Origin: Lentzea guizhouensis
Lineage (GTDB): Bacteria; Actinomycetota; Actinomycetes; Mycobacteriales; Pseudonocardiaceae
DNA: 64,000 bases
Assembly: GCF_001701025.1 (NCBI RefSeq)
Contig: NZ_CP016793.1
Location: 4,340,001 to 4,404,000, forward strand
Direction of reading: 5' to 3'
Part shown: piece by piece, positions 27,666 to 36,399 of the stretch
Position numbering within the stretch: position 1 is the stretch's first letter
Layout: each line of letters starts with the position of its first letter
Made by a program: the position numbers and the translations under genes
Notes under the pieces: model-generated
The model's database searches: none
Seen by the model: the letters and a program-made list of their open reading frames with translations, nothing else
What the model was told of the DNA's origin: nothing

Positions 27666-29062
27666 GCGGCGGCATCTTCGTCAGCTACCGCAAGAACCAC
27701 AAGGGCGGCCGGCGCGGCCACGCCCTCGTGGTCGACGCGTTCATCGAACGTCTCCGTGCCCACTTCGGGGCGGAGAAGGTCTACGCCGACACCGGTCTCG
27801 TCGCGGGTGACCACTACCCGACCATGCTGCGGAGCTGGCTGGCCGACTGCGAGGTCATGCTCGTCTTCATCCACGACGAGTGGCTCGCGGACCTCGTCGA
27901 GCGCAAGGACGACAGGGACTGGGTGCGGTACGAGATCCGCAAGGCGCTCGAGCGCGGGATCTACGTGCTCCCCGTCCTGCTCGACAAGGCCACCTTGCCG
28001 AAGAAGGACGACCTCAAGGAGGACTTCCCCGACATCGAGGAGCTCGGCAACCAGCAGTACTGGCCGATCAACTTCGGCAAGTGGCAGTACAGCGGCGGAG
28101 AGCTGATCCGCCTGCTCGAAGGCCGTGTCGCCCGGGACGAACTGCCTGTGCCGCACCGGCCGGACCCGGTCGCGCCCAGGAGCGTCGTTCCGGTCGTCCT
28201 CGCCGCACTGCTGGGGCTGGCGGCGCCGTGGCCGCTGGTACACCTGCTCGTTGCGGAGGCGGAGCTGCGGCCGGTTCTGCTCGTCGCGCTCGCACTGGCA
28301 CTCGTGTTCCCGTTGGTGCTCCCGCTCGCCACGGTGGCGGTCGTCCACGCTGGCAGGCGCAGGCTCGACGAGAGCGACAAGCACCTGGCCGCGCTGGCGC
28401 ACGACCAGAAGGTGAACGCCACGGTCGGCCTGTTCGTCGCCGGGATGGGCGCTTTCGTGCTGTTCATCAGCAACCTCGTGTCGTGGCAGTGGCAGCTGCT
28501 CGCGGTGGCGGTGATCGTCGGCTTCGCCGTCCTGGAGGGTGACCGCTGGATGCGTGACCAGCGCAACGGTGAGCGGTGGCCGTACCCCCGGCTCGCCCCG
28601 AACCCCGCTGCCGTGCGTGGCGCGCTCGCCCACGTCGAGCGCTTCATGAGCGAGCGCAGACCACTGCTGACCAGGGCACAACGGGAACAGGTCGAGTTCG
28701 CGCTCGCCCAGGTCGAGTGGGCGGTGGACCGGCTGGCCGAGCTCTGTGCGCTGTCCCGGTGGGACTGGTGGCGCCGGTCCGCCGTCTGGCTGCCCGCGGT
28801 GCACCTCCTGCTGCTGGCGTCGGTCGTGGGCTGCGCGGTCGGTGCTGTCGTCGAAGGCGCCGGGAGCTACACCTGGTTGCTCGTGGCCGCCGTGGTCGCG
28901 GCCGTCGCGTGCCACCTCGTCACGGTCGACCGCGCCCACCGGTTGCAGCGCTGGCGCAGGCGGGTCGTCGTCGACGCCACCCCCGCCGAGGTGGAGCGCC
29001 TGCGCAAGGTGCTCGCCGAGATCAGCATCCCGCCCGCCGCCCGTCAGGAGACCGAAGGATGA
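27662..29062 (+). CDS. TIR domain protein with six TM segments (second copy)
   Basis: A 466-residue TIR membrane protein. The TIR domain (about 1-155) has GGIFVSYRKN, KVYADTGL, VMLVFIHDEW and WVRYEIRKAL, with Glu91 the probable catalytic residue. Three TM hairpins follow (about 178-238, 255-300, 375-425), with a helical ~80-residue segment before the last. The layout matches the divergently encoded TIR1, though sequence identity looks modest. ATGA overlaps link it to DUF4230 upstream and the PASTA lipoprotein downstream. Cytosolic TIR domains fixed to the membrane and co-expressed with two envelope-facing proteins suggest signal relay across the membrane; this is inference. Confidence 0.8.
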   Translation: MSGGIFVSYRKNHKGGRRGHALVVDAFIERLRAHFGAEKVYADTGLVAGDHYPTMLRSWLADCEVMLVFIHDEWLADLVERKDDRDWVRYEIRKALERGIYVLPVLLDKATLPKKDDLKEDFPDIEELGNQQYWPINFGKWQYSGGELIRLLEGRVARDELPVPHRPDPVAPRSVVPVVLAALLGLAAPWPLVHLLVAEAELRPVLLVALALALVFPLVLPLATVAVVHAGRRRLDESDKHLAALAHDQKVNATVGLFVAGMGAFVLFISNLVSWQWQLLAVAVIVGFAVLEGDRWMRDQRNGERWPYPRLAPNPAAVRGALAHVERFMSERRPLLTRAQREQVEFALAQVEWAVDRLAELCALSRWDWWRRSAVWLPAVHLLLLASVVGCAVGAVVEGAGSYTWLLVAAVVAAVACHLVTVDRAHRLQRWRRRVVVDATPAEVERLRKVLAEISIPPAARQETEG

Positions 29063-29667
29063 AGACCGCGATCGTGCTGCTCGCACTCGTGCTCGCCGGG
29101 TGCGGGAGCACGCCGACGACGAGTGGCCCGACCACTCAGCGAGCGACCACCACCCCGCCTTCGTCCACCGCGAGCGGGGTGAAGGTGCCGAAGGTCGTGG
29201 ACATGCGGCTGTCCGAGGCACGGGAGCTCCTGCGGGCGCAGGGCTACCGCGTGGTCGAGGAGGACGCGACCGGTCAGCAGCGGCAGGTCCTCGAACCGCT
29301 GAACTGGGTCGTCACCGCCCAGTTGCCGGAGGCCGGTGCCGAGGCGCTGAGCGGGACCGAGGTGCTGGTGAAGGTGAGCAAGCCGACGGACACGTCCGCG
29401 AGCCAGGAGCCGCCGAAGAAGGGCGCGGTGCCCGACGTCGTGTGCCTGGACCTGCAGAAGGCGCAGGACACCTTGCAGGCGGCCGGCTTCTTCGTGCTGT
29501 GGTCGGAGGACGCGACCGGGCAGGGCCGGCAGCAGGTCGTCGACCGGAACTGGGTGGTGGTCAGCCAGTCGGCACCCGCGGGCAGCACGCCCGATCCCAG
29601 CACCAAGATCACGCTCGGGGCGGTGAAGTTCGGCGAGCCCACCGGTTCGTCGGGGTGCAAGAGCTGA
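29059..29667 (+). CDS. PASTA-domain lipoprotein
   Basis: A 202-residue secreted lipoprotein. The signal peptide ends in LAGC (about residues 14-17), followed by a Thr/Ser/Pro-rich linker. Two PASTA-like repeats follow (about 42-110 and 126-192), each with V-P-x-V-V, a helix, and the shared stretch EDATGQ..R......NWVV.. before the final strand. PASTA domains bind peptidoglycan fragments or lipid II in Ser/Thr kinases and penicillin-binding proteins; here the domain stands alone on a lipid anchor. It is the last gene of the DUF4230-TIR-PASTA operon and is followed by a strong hairpin. Confidence 0.82.
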   Translation: MKTAIVLLALVLAGCGSTPTTSGPTTQRATTTPPSSTASGVKVPKVVDMRLSEARELLRAQGYRVVEEDATGQQRQVLEPLNWVVTAQLPEAGAEALSGTEVLVKVSKPTDTSASQEPPKKGAVPDVVCLDLQKAQDTLQAAGFFVLWSEDATGQGRQQVVDRNWVVVSQSAPAGSTPDPSTKITLGAVKFGEPTGSSGCKS

Positions 29668-29684
29668 CCCACGCCAACCTCGCG

Positions 29685-29718
29685 GCGGCCTCCCACGTCC
29701 TTCGACCTGGGAGGCCGC
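29685..29718 (+). terminator. Terminator hairpin after the PASTA gene
   Basis: A perfect 11-bp stem GCGGCCTCCCA / TGGGAGGCCGC with a 12-base loop starts 18 bases after the PASTA stop codon and closes the DUF4230-TIR-PASTA operon. Confidence 0.7.
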
Positions 29719-29746
29719 TGTCGTGTGCCGCAGAAGCTCCAACGGG

Positions 29747-29779
29747 TTGGACAGTACTGTGCGATGCGTAGTAGTGTCC
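29747..29779 (+). promoter_or_regulatory. padR promoter with overlapping dyad (probable operator)
   Basis: TTGGAC (29747-29752) and TAGTGT (29772-29777), 19 bases apart, could be -35 and -10. Over them lies an imperfect inverted repeat, GGACAGTACT...AGTAGTGTCC (29749-29779), sharing GGACA/TGTCC and TACT/AGTA arms. PadR regulators commonly repress their own gene through dyads of this sort, so this is a likely autoregulatory site. Confidence 0.45.
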
Positions 29780-29806
29780 ACGGCGCAACAGCGGGTCGGA
29801 GGGGCC

Positions 29807-30130
29807 ATGGACACCAGTCAACTGCTCAAGGGGGTGCTGGACCTGGCCGTGCTTGCGGTTCTGCGCAAGGACGACGGGTACGGCTACGACGTGGTGCGCA
29901 GACTGCGCGCCGGGGGATTGAACGACGTGGGGGACGCGTCGGTGTACGGCACGCTGCGCCGGCTCTACAACGCGGGGATGCTGACCTCGTACGTGGTGCC
30001 GAGCGAAGAAGGTCCCCACCGCAAGTACTACAGCATCAACGAGCCCGGGCGGCTGCGCCTGGCCGAGTCGAGGGACACGTGGCGGTCGTTCGCCAGCACG
30101 CTGGACGGCTTGCTCGGGGAGGTCGCATGA
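29807..30130 (+). CDS. PadR family transcriptional regulator
   Basis: A 107-residue PadR-type winged-helix repressor: LLKGVLDLAVLAVLRKDDGYGYDVVRRLRA, then ASVYGTLRRLYNAGML (recognition helix), then the wing GPHRKYYSINEPGR and a short C-terminal helix for dimerisation. ATG 29807 has GGAGGGG 3-9 bases upstream. Its stop overlaps the ATG of the HAAS gene. PadR plus HAAS is a common regulatory pair in actinobacteria and firmicutes in which the membrane protein carries the HAAS signalling domain. Confidence 0.9.
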   Translation: MDTSQLLKGVLDLAVLAVLRKDDGYGYDVVRRLRAGGLNDVGDASVYGTLRRLYNAGMLTSYVVPSEEGPHRKYYSINEPGRLRLAESRDTWRSFASTLDGLLGEVA

Positions 30131-30366
30131 ACACGCAGGCACTCGGGGTGGAGCAGTACGTGGCCGGGATGCGGGCCGCGCTCGACGACCTGCCGCCTCA
30201 CGAGGTCGCCGAGATCATGGAGGACGTCGAGGCGCACGTCGCGGAGCTGACCTCCGAGCTGGGCGAGGGCGAGACGCTCGAGCAGCGGCTGGGGCCGCCC
30301 GAGCAGTACGCGCAGGAGCTGCGGCAGGCAGCCGGGTACCCGCGCGGACCGAGCGGTTGCCGGTGA
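30127..30366 (+). CDS. HAAS signalling domain protein (short)
   Basis: A 79-residue protein consisting only of a HAAS-type helical domain: VEQYVAGMRAALDDLPPHEVAEIMEDVEAHVAE, then LEQRLGPPEQYAQELRQAAGYP. Such domains normally form the N-terminus of a membrane protein. Here the frame ends within the GTGA overlap of the next gene, which encodes TM segments. Either the two are coupled separate genes or one HAAS-membrane protein was split by a single-base loss near 30345-30360; the fused reading would be natural. Confidence 0.75.
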   Translation: MNTQALGVEQYVAGMRAALDDLPPHEVAEIMEDVEAHVAELTSELGEGETLEQRLGPPEQYAQELRQAAGYPRGPSGCR

Positions 30367-31247
30367 CGGCGAAGCAGCCGTTGCTGAGCCGGCCGCGGAT
30401 CGCGGCGTGGGGGCTCGCGGGCGCCACGGGCATCACGCTGCTCGCGGGGGCCGCGGCGCTGCGGGAGCCGGCGGTGCTGTTGTTGCCGGTGGTGATCCTG
30501 GTGCTGAGCCTCGCGCTGGTGCAGGACCGCGGTCCGGCGCAGACCGAGGTGATGAACCTGCGCGAGACGATCAAGGTCAAGGAGTGGCTGACGCCGCAGG
30601 AGGGCACGCCGGCCGACCGCGCGCTCACCTACCTGCGGTCGCTGCAGCCGGCGTGGTGGCTGGTGCGGGCCGGTCTGATCGGGCTCGCGGCCGTGCTGCT
30701 GGCCGCCGGTGACATGCTCGGGTTCCTCGCGCTGGCCGCGATCGCCGCGGTGTCGGTGTTCGCGGCGCCGCGGGCCAAGGTCGACCGCCGCTGGCTGTGG
30801 TTCAGCCTGCCGGTCAGCGCGCTGGCGGTGGGCGTGCTGTTCTCGGTGGTCGACGTGGCGTCGTACCAGCTGCGGTTCGGCAACGCGGCGAGGCAGTCGT
30901 ACTCGGCCCCCGTCATGCGCGAGCACCAGAACATCTACGCCTACGACGAGAACGGCAAGCTGCTCACCAACGTGCTGCTGTACGACCAGGACGGGCAGCC
31001 CATCAACGCACCTGAGCGGTACTACGGCTGCAACAACCGGGGTGACGAGCCGATGATTCCGGCGAACCGCTATCCGCGGCCTGAGGTCAACTACGAAAAC
31101 GGTGCGTGTTACACCGTGACACCGAGCGTGGACACTCCGTCATCGCCGCCGAGTTCGACGGCCACGACGGGTTCGGGCGCGCCACAGCCTTCGAGCGGCG
31201 CACCTTCCAGCTCGGTAGCACCCACATCGGTGTCACCTAGCAAGTAA
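30363..31247 (+). CDS. Membrane protein paired with HAAS/PadR
   Basis: A 294-residue protein with about five hydrophobic segments in the first 165 residues, then an extracytoplasmic domain (about 170-250; it contains NIYAYDENGKLLTNVLLYDQ and two Cys around YGCNN and ENGACYTV that could form a disulfide), and a Ser/Thr/Pro-rich tail. GTG 30363 overlaps the HAAS stop; TTG 30357 is the alternative. It is probably the sensor or target partner of the PadR/HAAS pair. The soluble domain is unfamiliar to me. Confidence 0.65.
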   Translation: MTAKQPLLSRPRIAAWGLAGATGITLLAGAAALREPAVLLLPVVILVLSLALVQDRGPAQTEVMNLRETIKVKEWLTPQEGTPADRALTYLRSLQPAWWLVRAGLIGLAAVLLAAGDMLGFLALAAIAAVSVFAAPRAKVDRRWLWFSLPVSALAVGVLFSVVDVASYQLRFGNAARQSYSAPVMREHQNIYAYDENGKLLTNVLLYDQDGQPINAPERYYGCNNRGDEPMIPANRYPRPEVNYENGACYTVTPSVDTPSSPPSSTATTGSGAPQPSSGAPSSSVAPTSVSPSK

Positions 31248-31253
31248 ATGCCG

Positions 31254-31283
31254 GGAGCGGGGCCCGTCGGGGGGCCCCGCTCC
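31254..31283. terminator. Bidirectional terminator between convergent genes
   Basis: A perfect 12-bp stem GGAGCGGGGCCC / GGGCCCCGCTCC with a 6-base loop lies between the stops of the HAAS-linked membrane protein and marR. Its right arm touches the marR stop codon. It probably serves both genes. Confidence 0.7.
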
Positions 31284-31723
31284 TACTTGTTTTCCTGCGG
31301 TTCGGCCAGGTGGCGCAATACGGGCATGGCCGCTCGCAGGAGTTCACGGTCTTCCGGCGAAAGCTCGGACATTCTTTCACTCAATAGTTCGGCTTCGCCG
31401 TGAGCAAGCGACAGGATGGTGTCGCGACCGACTTCGGTGAGCACGACAATCGTGGCTCTGCCGTCGGCGGCGTCGGGCTCTCTGCGGACGAGTCCGGTCG
31501 ACTCCAGGCTGGTCACGACCGTTGTCGCGGTCGGCTGCGAACACAGCGCGCGCACCGCGATCTCGCCGATCCGCATCGGGCCGTGGGTGCTCAGTTCTGA
31601 CAGCACCAATAACTGGGTGGGTTGCAGACGACGGGCCGGAGCGGCCTGTCGAAGACTTCGCACCAGCCGGTGCACGGCCACCACGAGTTGAAGTGCCTCG
31701 TGGTTGGTGACGGTGGTGGGCAT
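31283..31723 (-). CDS. MarR family transcriptional regulator
   Basis: A 146-residue MarR-type winged-helix regulator. It has the N-terminal dimer helix, LQPTQLLVLSELSTHGPMRIGEIA, the recognition helix region SQPTATTVVTSLESTGLV, and the wing RREPDAADGRATIVVLTEVG (D-x-R-A/S signature). ATG 31723 has GGAG 7 bases upstream; the longer frame to 31774 is less likely. It is divergent from kdpD. The ligand and targets are unknown. Confidence 0.9.
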   Translation of the reverse strand: MPTTVTNHEALQLVVAVHRLVRSLRQAAPARRLQPTQLLVLSELSTHGPMRIGEIAVRALCSQPTATTVVTSLESTGLVRREPDAADGRATIVVLTEVGRDTILSLAHGEAELLSERMSELSPEDRELLRAAMPVLRHLAEPQENK

Positions 31724-32006
31724 CGTTTCTCCGCGCGCATGTGATTGTCCGAATTCGGACACGAACCCTGGCACTTTCCCTCATTCACGCTCCGCGCGCT
31801 ATCCGCCAACTGCCGATAACCCATTCGGCCGTTGTGGTGACCGGGGGTGGCACAGCGCGTGTCTGACACAGTTGAATGTGCTGGTAAACGGCGTAAAAAG
31901 CGCTATGCCGTTCACTCGAACGGGCGGCGTGCGACGGCATGATTCCGACTGGACAGAACATGTGACAAAGATCGGTGAACGAGTCCCCGTGTGACCGGGT
32001 GGCCCA

Positions 32007-34542
32007 GTGCGTACCCCCGAACGGCCGGTGGGTGCACGGGAGCAGACTGACGAGGTGAGTGTGCAACGCGGACGTGGCGAGCTCCGCATCTACCTCGGTG
32101 CCGCACCCGGTGTCGGCAAGACGTTCGCGATGCTCGGCGAGGCGCACCGCCGCCGGGAACGCGGCACAGATGTGGTCATCGGATTTGTGGAGACGCACGG
32201 CCGCGCGAAGACCGCGGAACTGGTCGCGGGACTGGAAATCGTGCCGCGCCGGCACAGCACGCACCGCGGGGTCGAACTCTCCGAGATGGACGTGGACGCC
32301 GTGCTGGCCCGTGCGCCCGAGGTCGCCGTCGTCGACGAACTCGCGCACACGAACGCGCCGGGATCGCGTAATGCAAAAAGGTGGCAGGACGTCGAAGAAC
32401 TCCTGGATGCGGGCATTGACGTGCTCTCGACCGTCAACGTGCAGCACCTGGAATCGCTCAACGACGTCGTTCAGCGCATAACCGGTGTGCCGCAGCAGGA
32501 AACCGTCCCGGACGAGGTCGTCCGCAAAGCAGAACAGACCCAGCTCGTCGACCTCACACCGGAAGCCTTGCGGCGCCGGCTTGCCCACGGTGACGTGTAC
32601 GCGGCCACCAGGATCGACGCGGCACTGGGCAACTACTTCCGCGTCGGCAACCTGACGGCGTTGCGCGAGCTCGCACTCCTGTGGGTGGCGGACCAGGTCG
32701 ATGTCGCTTTGCTGCGTTATCGGGCAGAACAGCGGATAACGGACACCTGGGAGACGCGAGAACGAGTCGTCGTCGCCATCACCGGCGGCGGGGAGAGCGA
32801 GACGCTCATTCGCCGCGCGCGCCGCATCGCCACGCGCGCGGGTGGCGACCTTCTGGTCGTGCACGTCCTACGCGGTGATGGGCTGGCAGGGGCCGACCCG
32901 CACGCACTGCAGAAGTACCGCAAGCTCGCCGAGGACGTCGGAGCCACGTTCCACACCGTTGTGGGCGATGACGTGCCCACCGCGCTGCTGGAGTTCTCGC
33001 GCGGAGTGAACGCGACCCAGCTCGTGCTCGGCACCTCACGCCGTTCGCGGCTCGCGCGCGTGTTCTCCGCCGGCATCGGGTCGACGGTCGTGCAGGAGTC
33101 CGGCGCGATCGACGTCCACATGGTCACGCACGCGGCTACCAGCGGGGGCTGGCGGGCGCGGTTCGCCGCGAGCCCGCTGCGGCCCGGCAGGCTCGCGTGG
33201 GGCTGGTTCCTGGCCGTCGCGGGACCGGCGGTGGTCACGGCGGCGGGCGCGACGCTGCGGGAGGGCCTGAACTTCTCGACGAACGTCATCGAGTACCTGC
33301 TGGTCACGCTGGTCGTGGCGATCGTCGGCGGGCTGGGTCCGGCGATCGCCGCCGCGCTGGTCAGCGCGTTGCTGCTGAACTACTTCTTCACCGAGCCCAT
33401 CTACACGTTCACCATCAACGCGCAGCAGAACGTGCTGACGTTCGTCGCGATGATCATCGTGGGCGTGTCGACCGCGTTGGTCGTCGACAACGCCGCCCGG
33501 CGCGCCACCCAGGCCGCGCGCGCTCGCACCGAGGCCACGCTTCTCGCCTCGTACGCGCGCACCGTCCTGACGAACCCCTATCCGCTGGCACGGCTGCTCG
33601 AGAAGGTGCGCGAGAACTTCGGGCTGGCGTCCGTCGCACTGCTCGAACGGTCCGATGGCGGATGGCAGCGCGTGGCCGCCGTGGGCGCGCACCCGCCGGA
33701 CGAGCCCGACGAGGCCGAGATCGACGTCGCGGTGACCCCCGAGGTGCACCTGGCGGCCCGGGCGCTCGCTGCCGGCGTCGGACCGGCGGGTGCTGGAGGC
33801 GGCGGCCGGCCAGGCCCTGCTCGCGCTGCGGCAGCAGCGGATGGCCGACCAGGCGCTGGACGCGCAGCGGCAGGCGTCGCGGACCGAGCTGCGCACCGCG
33901 TTGCTCTCCGCCGTCGGGCACGACCTGCGCACCCCGCTGACGTCGATCAAGGCGGCGGTGGGTGCGTTGCGCGACCCGGAGCTGACGCTGTCGGACGAGG
34001 ACACCGGCGAGCTGCTGGAGACCGTGGAGGAGTCCGCCGACCGGCTCACCGGCCTCGTCGACAACCTGCTCGACTCCTCCCGGCTCGCCACCGGCGCGGT
34101 CGAACCGCAGTTCCGGGCGGTCGGCTACTACGAGGCGGTGGCGCTGGCGTTGCGCGGCCTGACCGGCGACGTCGAGGTCGACGTGCCCGAGTCGCTCCCG
34201 CCCGTGCGCGCCGACGTCGGACTCCTCGAACGGGTGATCGCGAACGTGGTGGGCAACGCGCTGCGTTACGCCGGTGCCGTGGCCGTGCGAGCCAGTGCCC
34301 ACGGCTCCGACGTCGAGCTGCGCATCGTCGACCACGGCCGCGGCCTGCCCAGCGGGTCGGCGGACGCGGTGTTCGCCCCGTTCCAGCGCCTCGGCGACCG
34401 CACACCGGGTGGCGTTGGTCTCGGCCTGAGCGTGGCGAAGGGCTTCACCGAGGCCATGGGAGGCACGATCACCATGGAGGACACACCCGGCGGCGGCCTC
34501 ACCGTGGTGATCGCCCTGCCGGCCGATGAGGGGGACCTGTGA
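32007..34542 (+). CDS. kdpD: KdpD-type sensor histidine kinase, frameshifted near 33760
   Basis: KdpD senses potassium limitation or osmotic stress and phosphorylates KdpE. Seen in order: KdpD domain with GAAPGVGKT (about 31-39) and Walker B-like VAVVDELAHTN; universal-stress-like domain (about 250-370); four TM helices (about 400-500); GAF-like linker; then the kinase core, SAVGHDLRTPLTS with the phospho-His codon near 33919, and N- and G-boxes NVVGNALRYA and GGVGLGLSV. The frame changes near 33757-33763 (CCCGGGCG); the kinase core is read in the next frame. Two missing bases would restore LAARGRSLPASDRR. GTG 32007 or 32055 may be the start. No kdpFABC is present. Confidence 0.85.
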
Positions 34543-35219
34543 CGAAGGTGCTGGTCGTCGACGACGAGCCGCAGATCGTGCGCGCGCTGCGGATCAACCT
34601 GTCCGCCCGCGGCTACGAGGTGCTCACGGCGCCCGACGGTGCGACGGCGCTGCGGCTGGCCGCCGACGGCAGGCCCGACGTCGTCGTCCTCGACCTCGGC
34701 CTGCCCGACATGGACGGCACCGACGTCATCGCGGGCCTGCGCGGCTGGACCACGTTGCCGATCATCGTGCTGTCCGCGCGCACGGACTCGCACGACAAGG
34801 TCGACGCGCTGGACGCCGGTGCCGACGACTACGTCACCAAGCCGTTCGGCATGGACGAGCTGCTGGCCCGCCTGCGTGCCGCCGTGCGCCGCTCGGCCGT
34901 CACGGGGCCCGAGGACGAGCCCGTGGTGACGACGGCCTCGTTCACCGTCGACCTGGCTGCCAAGCGGGTGCTGAAGGACGGGCAGGAGGTGCACCTCACG
35001 CCCACCGAGTGGGGTCTGCTGGAGGTGCTGGCGCGCAACGCCGGCAAGCTCGTCGCGCAGAAACAGCTGCTGCGCGACGTCTGGGGTCCCGCGTACGAGA
35101 AGGAGACGCACTACCTGCGGGTCTACCTGGCCCAGCTGCGGCGCAAGCTGGAACCGGAGCCCGCCCGGCCGCGGCACCTGCTGACCGAACCGGGCATGGG
35201 CTACCGGTTCGAGCCGTAG
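34539..35219 (+). CDS. kdpE: KdpE-type response regulator
   Basis: A 226-residue OmpR-family regulator. The receiver domain has Asp8/Asp9, the phospho-acceptor Asp52 in VVVLDLGLPDMDG, Ser/Thr in IIVLSAR and Lys in YVTKPFGMDEL. The winged-helix DNA-binding domain (about 130-226) has HLTPTEWGLLEVLARNAGKLV and THYLRVYLAQLRRKLE, typical of KdpE. GTG 34539 overlaps the kdpD stop. Its usual target, kdpFABC, is absent from the window, so targets may be distant. Confidence 0.92.
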   Translation: MTKVLVVDDEPQIVRALRINLSARGYEVLTAPDGATALRLAADGRPDVVVLDLGLPDMDGTDVIAGLRGWTTLPIIVLSARTDSHDKVDALDAGADDYVTKPFGMDELLARLRAAVRRSAVTGPEDEPVVTTASFTVDLAAKRVLKDGQEVHLTPTEWGLLEVLARNAGKLVAQKQLLRDVWGPAYEKETHYLRVYLAQLRRKLEPEPARPRHLLTEPGMGYRFEP

Positions 35220-35230
35220 GACCTACGGCT
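35212..35230. terminator. Hairpin spanning two convergent stop codons
   Basis: AGCCGTAG-gac-CTACGGCT is a perfect 8-bp stem with a 3-base loop. The left arm contains the kdpE stop TAG and the right arm the stop of the opposite-strand gene, so both ends share one compact hairpin. It probably terminates both transcripts. Confidence 0.55.
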
Positions 35231-35738
35231 TCGGCGGATCGACCGGTGCGCTGGAGCTCGACGCGGGCGCGGTCGGTTCCGCGCTCGGCGTGGACGTCGT
35301 GGGAAACGAGGTCGACGTCGCCGGCTCGGTCCACGAGGTCGGCGGGTTGCTGTTCGTCTCCGTCGGATCCGCGGGGTTCGTCGTCACCTGCGGCGGCGCG
35401 GCCGGGTCCTGCGGCTTGGCCTGCTCGTCGGGGCGGGCGGCCTGCTTGCGGCCGGAGCCGGCCTTGCCGGACGCCCCGGCCGACGACGACACGGTGACGA
35501 CGACGGTGCTGGTGCTGCCGTCGGGGGCCACCGAGGTGATCGTCTGCACGATGTCCGCGGTCGCGCGCTCCGGGGAGGCCTCCTGGCCGGAGGCGGCGAG
35601 CATGGCGGCGACGGTGGCGAACAGCGTGGCCACGACGACGCCGCCGGCGGCCAGCACGACCGCCGTGCCGACGCGCTTCTTCGGTGGTGCGGCCGACGCG
35701 TCGGGTGACTGCCGATGATCTTCCTCGAACACACCCAT
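35223..35738 (-). CDS. Single-TM protein with Ser/Thr/Pro-rich tail
   Basis: A 171-residue membrane protein. A short cytosolic N-terminus is followed by one TM helix (about 24-48, GTAVVLAAGGVVVATLFATVAAML), a small ordered segment (IVQTITSVAPDGSTSTVVVTVS) and a long low-complexity Ser/Thr/Pro tail, presumably outside the cell. It resembles the next gene upstream on the same strand in TM and tail composition, so the two look like diverged tandem copies. No enzymatic motif is visible. The function is unknown. Confidence 0.65.
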   Translation of the reverse strand: MGVFEEDHRQSPDASAAPPKKRVGTAVVLAAGGVVVATLFATVAAMLAASGQEASPERATADIVQTITSVAPDGSTSTVVVTVSSSAGASGKAGSGRKQAARPDEQAKPQDPAAPPQVTTNPADPTETNSNPPTSWTEPATSTSFPTTSTPSAEPTAPASSSSAPVDPPKP

Positions 35739-35860
35739 CTCCTCGTGGGAAACCCGGTTGGATGGCTTTGCGTTCGAGTTATCGGCGGAAACGCATCAAG
35801 ACCTCAGCAGGGCCACACCTTCGTGTAGCTCTGTGTCACGTCACGGTGACGGGCGTAACC

Positions 35861-36343
35861 CTATGCAGGCGGCGTCGTTGAAGACGGGCTCGTCGTGGTG
35901 GTCGTGGGATCCGTCGTCGTCGGGTCGGTCGGCTTGGTCGACGTCGAGGACGACGTGGGCTTCGTCGGCTCGGTCGTCACCACCGGTGGCGGGTCCTCGG
36001 TCGTCACCGTGGTCGTGGTGCCGTCCGGGCGCGTGATGGTGGTGACGCGCGTGGGCCTCTTCGAGGTGGTCGTGGTGGCCGACGTGGTCGTCTCGGACGT
36101 CGACGAGGTCACCTCCACCGTCGACGAGGTGGGCGCCGAGGTCGGCATGATGGTCAACGCGTCGCGCACGGCCTCCTTGCGCGGCTGCTGCGTGGCGGGC
36201 GGCTCGGACGCCGAGTCCGAGCCGGCGGCCAGCGAGGCGACCGCGGCGAACACGGTGGCCAGCACCACGCCGGAGGCGGCGAGGATGACCTGCGGCGCAC
36301 CGCGAAAGCGCGAGCGCGCGTCAGGTTCCGGGCTCTCGTACAC
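35861..36343 (-). CDS. Single-TM protein with Thr-rich tail (paralog-like)
   Basis: A 160-residue protein built like its neighbour: an N-terminus with R-S-R-F-R-G, one TM helix (about 17-42, QVILAASGVVLATVFAAVAS) and a tail dominated by Thr, Ser and Pro with the phrase TRPDGTTTTVTT, compare SVAPDGSTSTVVV in the neighbour. GTG 36343 is chosen because AGGGGAAA precedes it; a longer frame to 36511 would overlap the CAP gene. Its tail is possibly glycosylated or cell-wall spanning. The function is unknown. Confidence 0.62.
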   Translation of the reverse strand: MYESPEPDARSRFRGAPQVILAASGVVLATVFAAVASLAAGSDSASEPPATQQPRKEAVRDALTIMPTSAPTSSTVEVTSSTSETTTSATTTTSKRPTRVTTITRPDGTTTTVTTEDPPPVVTTEPTKPTSSSTSTKPTDPTTTDPTTTTTSPSSTTPPA

Positions 36344-36399
36344 GAAGTTTCCCCTGCTCGAACCGTCAGTAGCCGTCTGTGTAGCCGCTTGTGTCGCCG

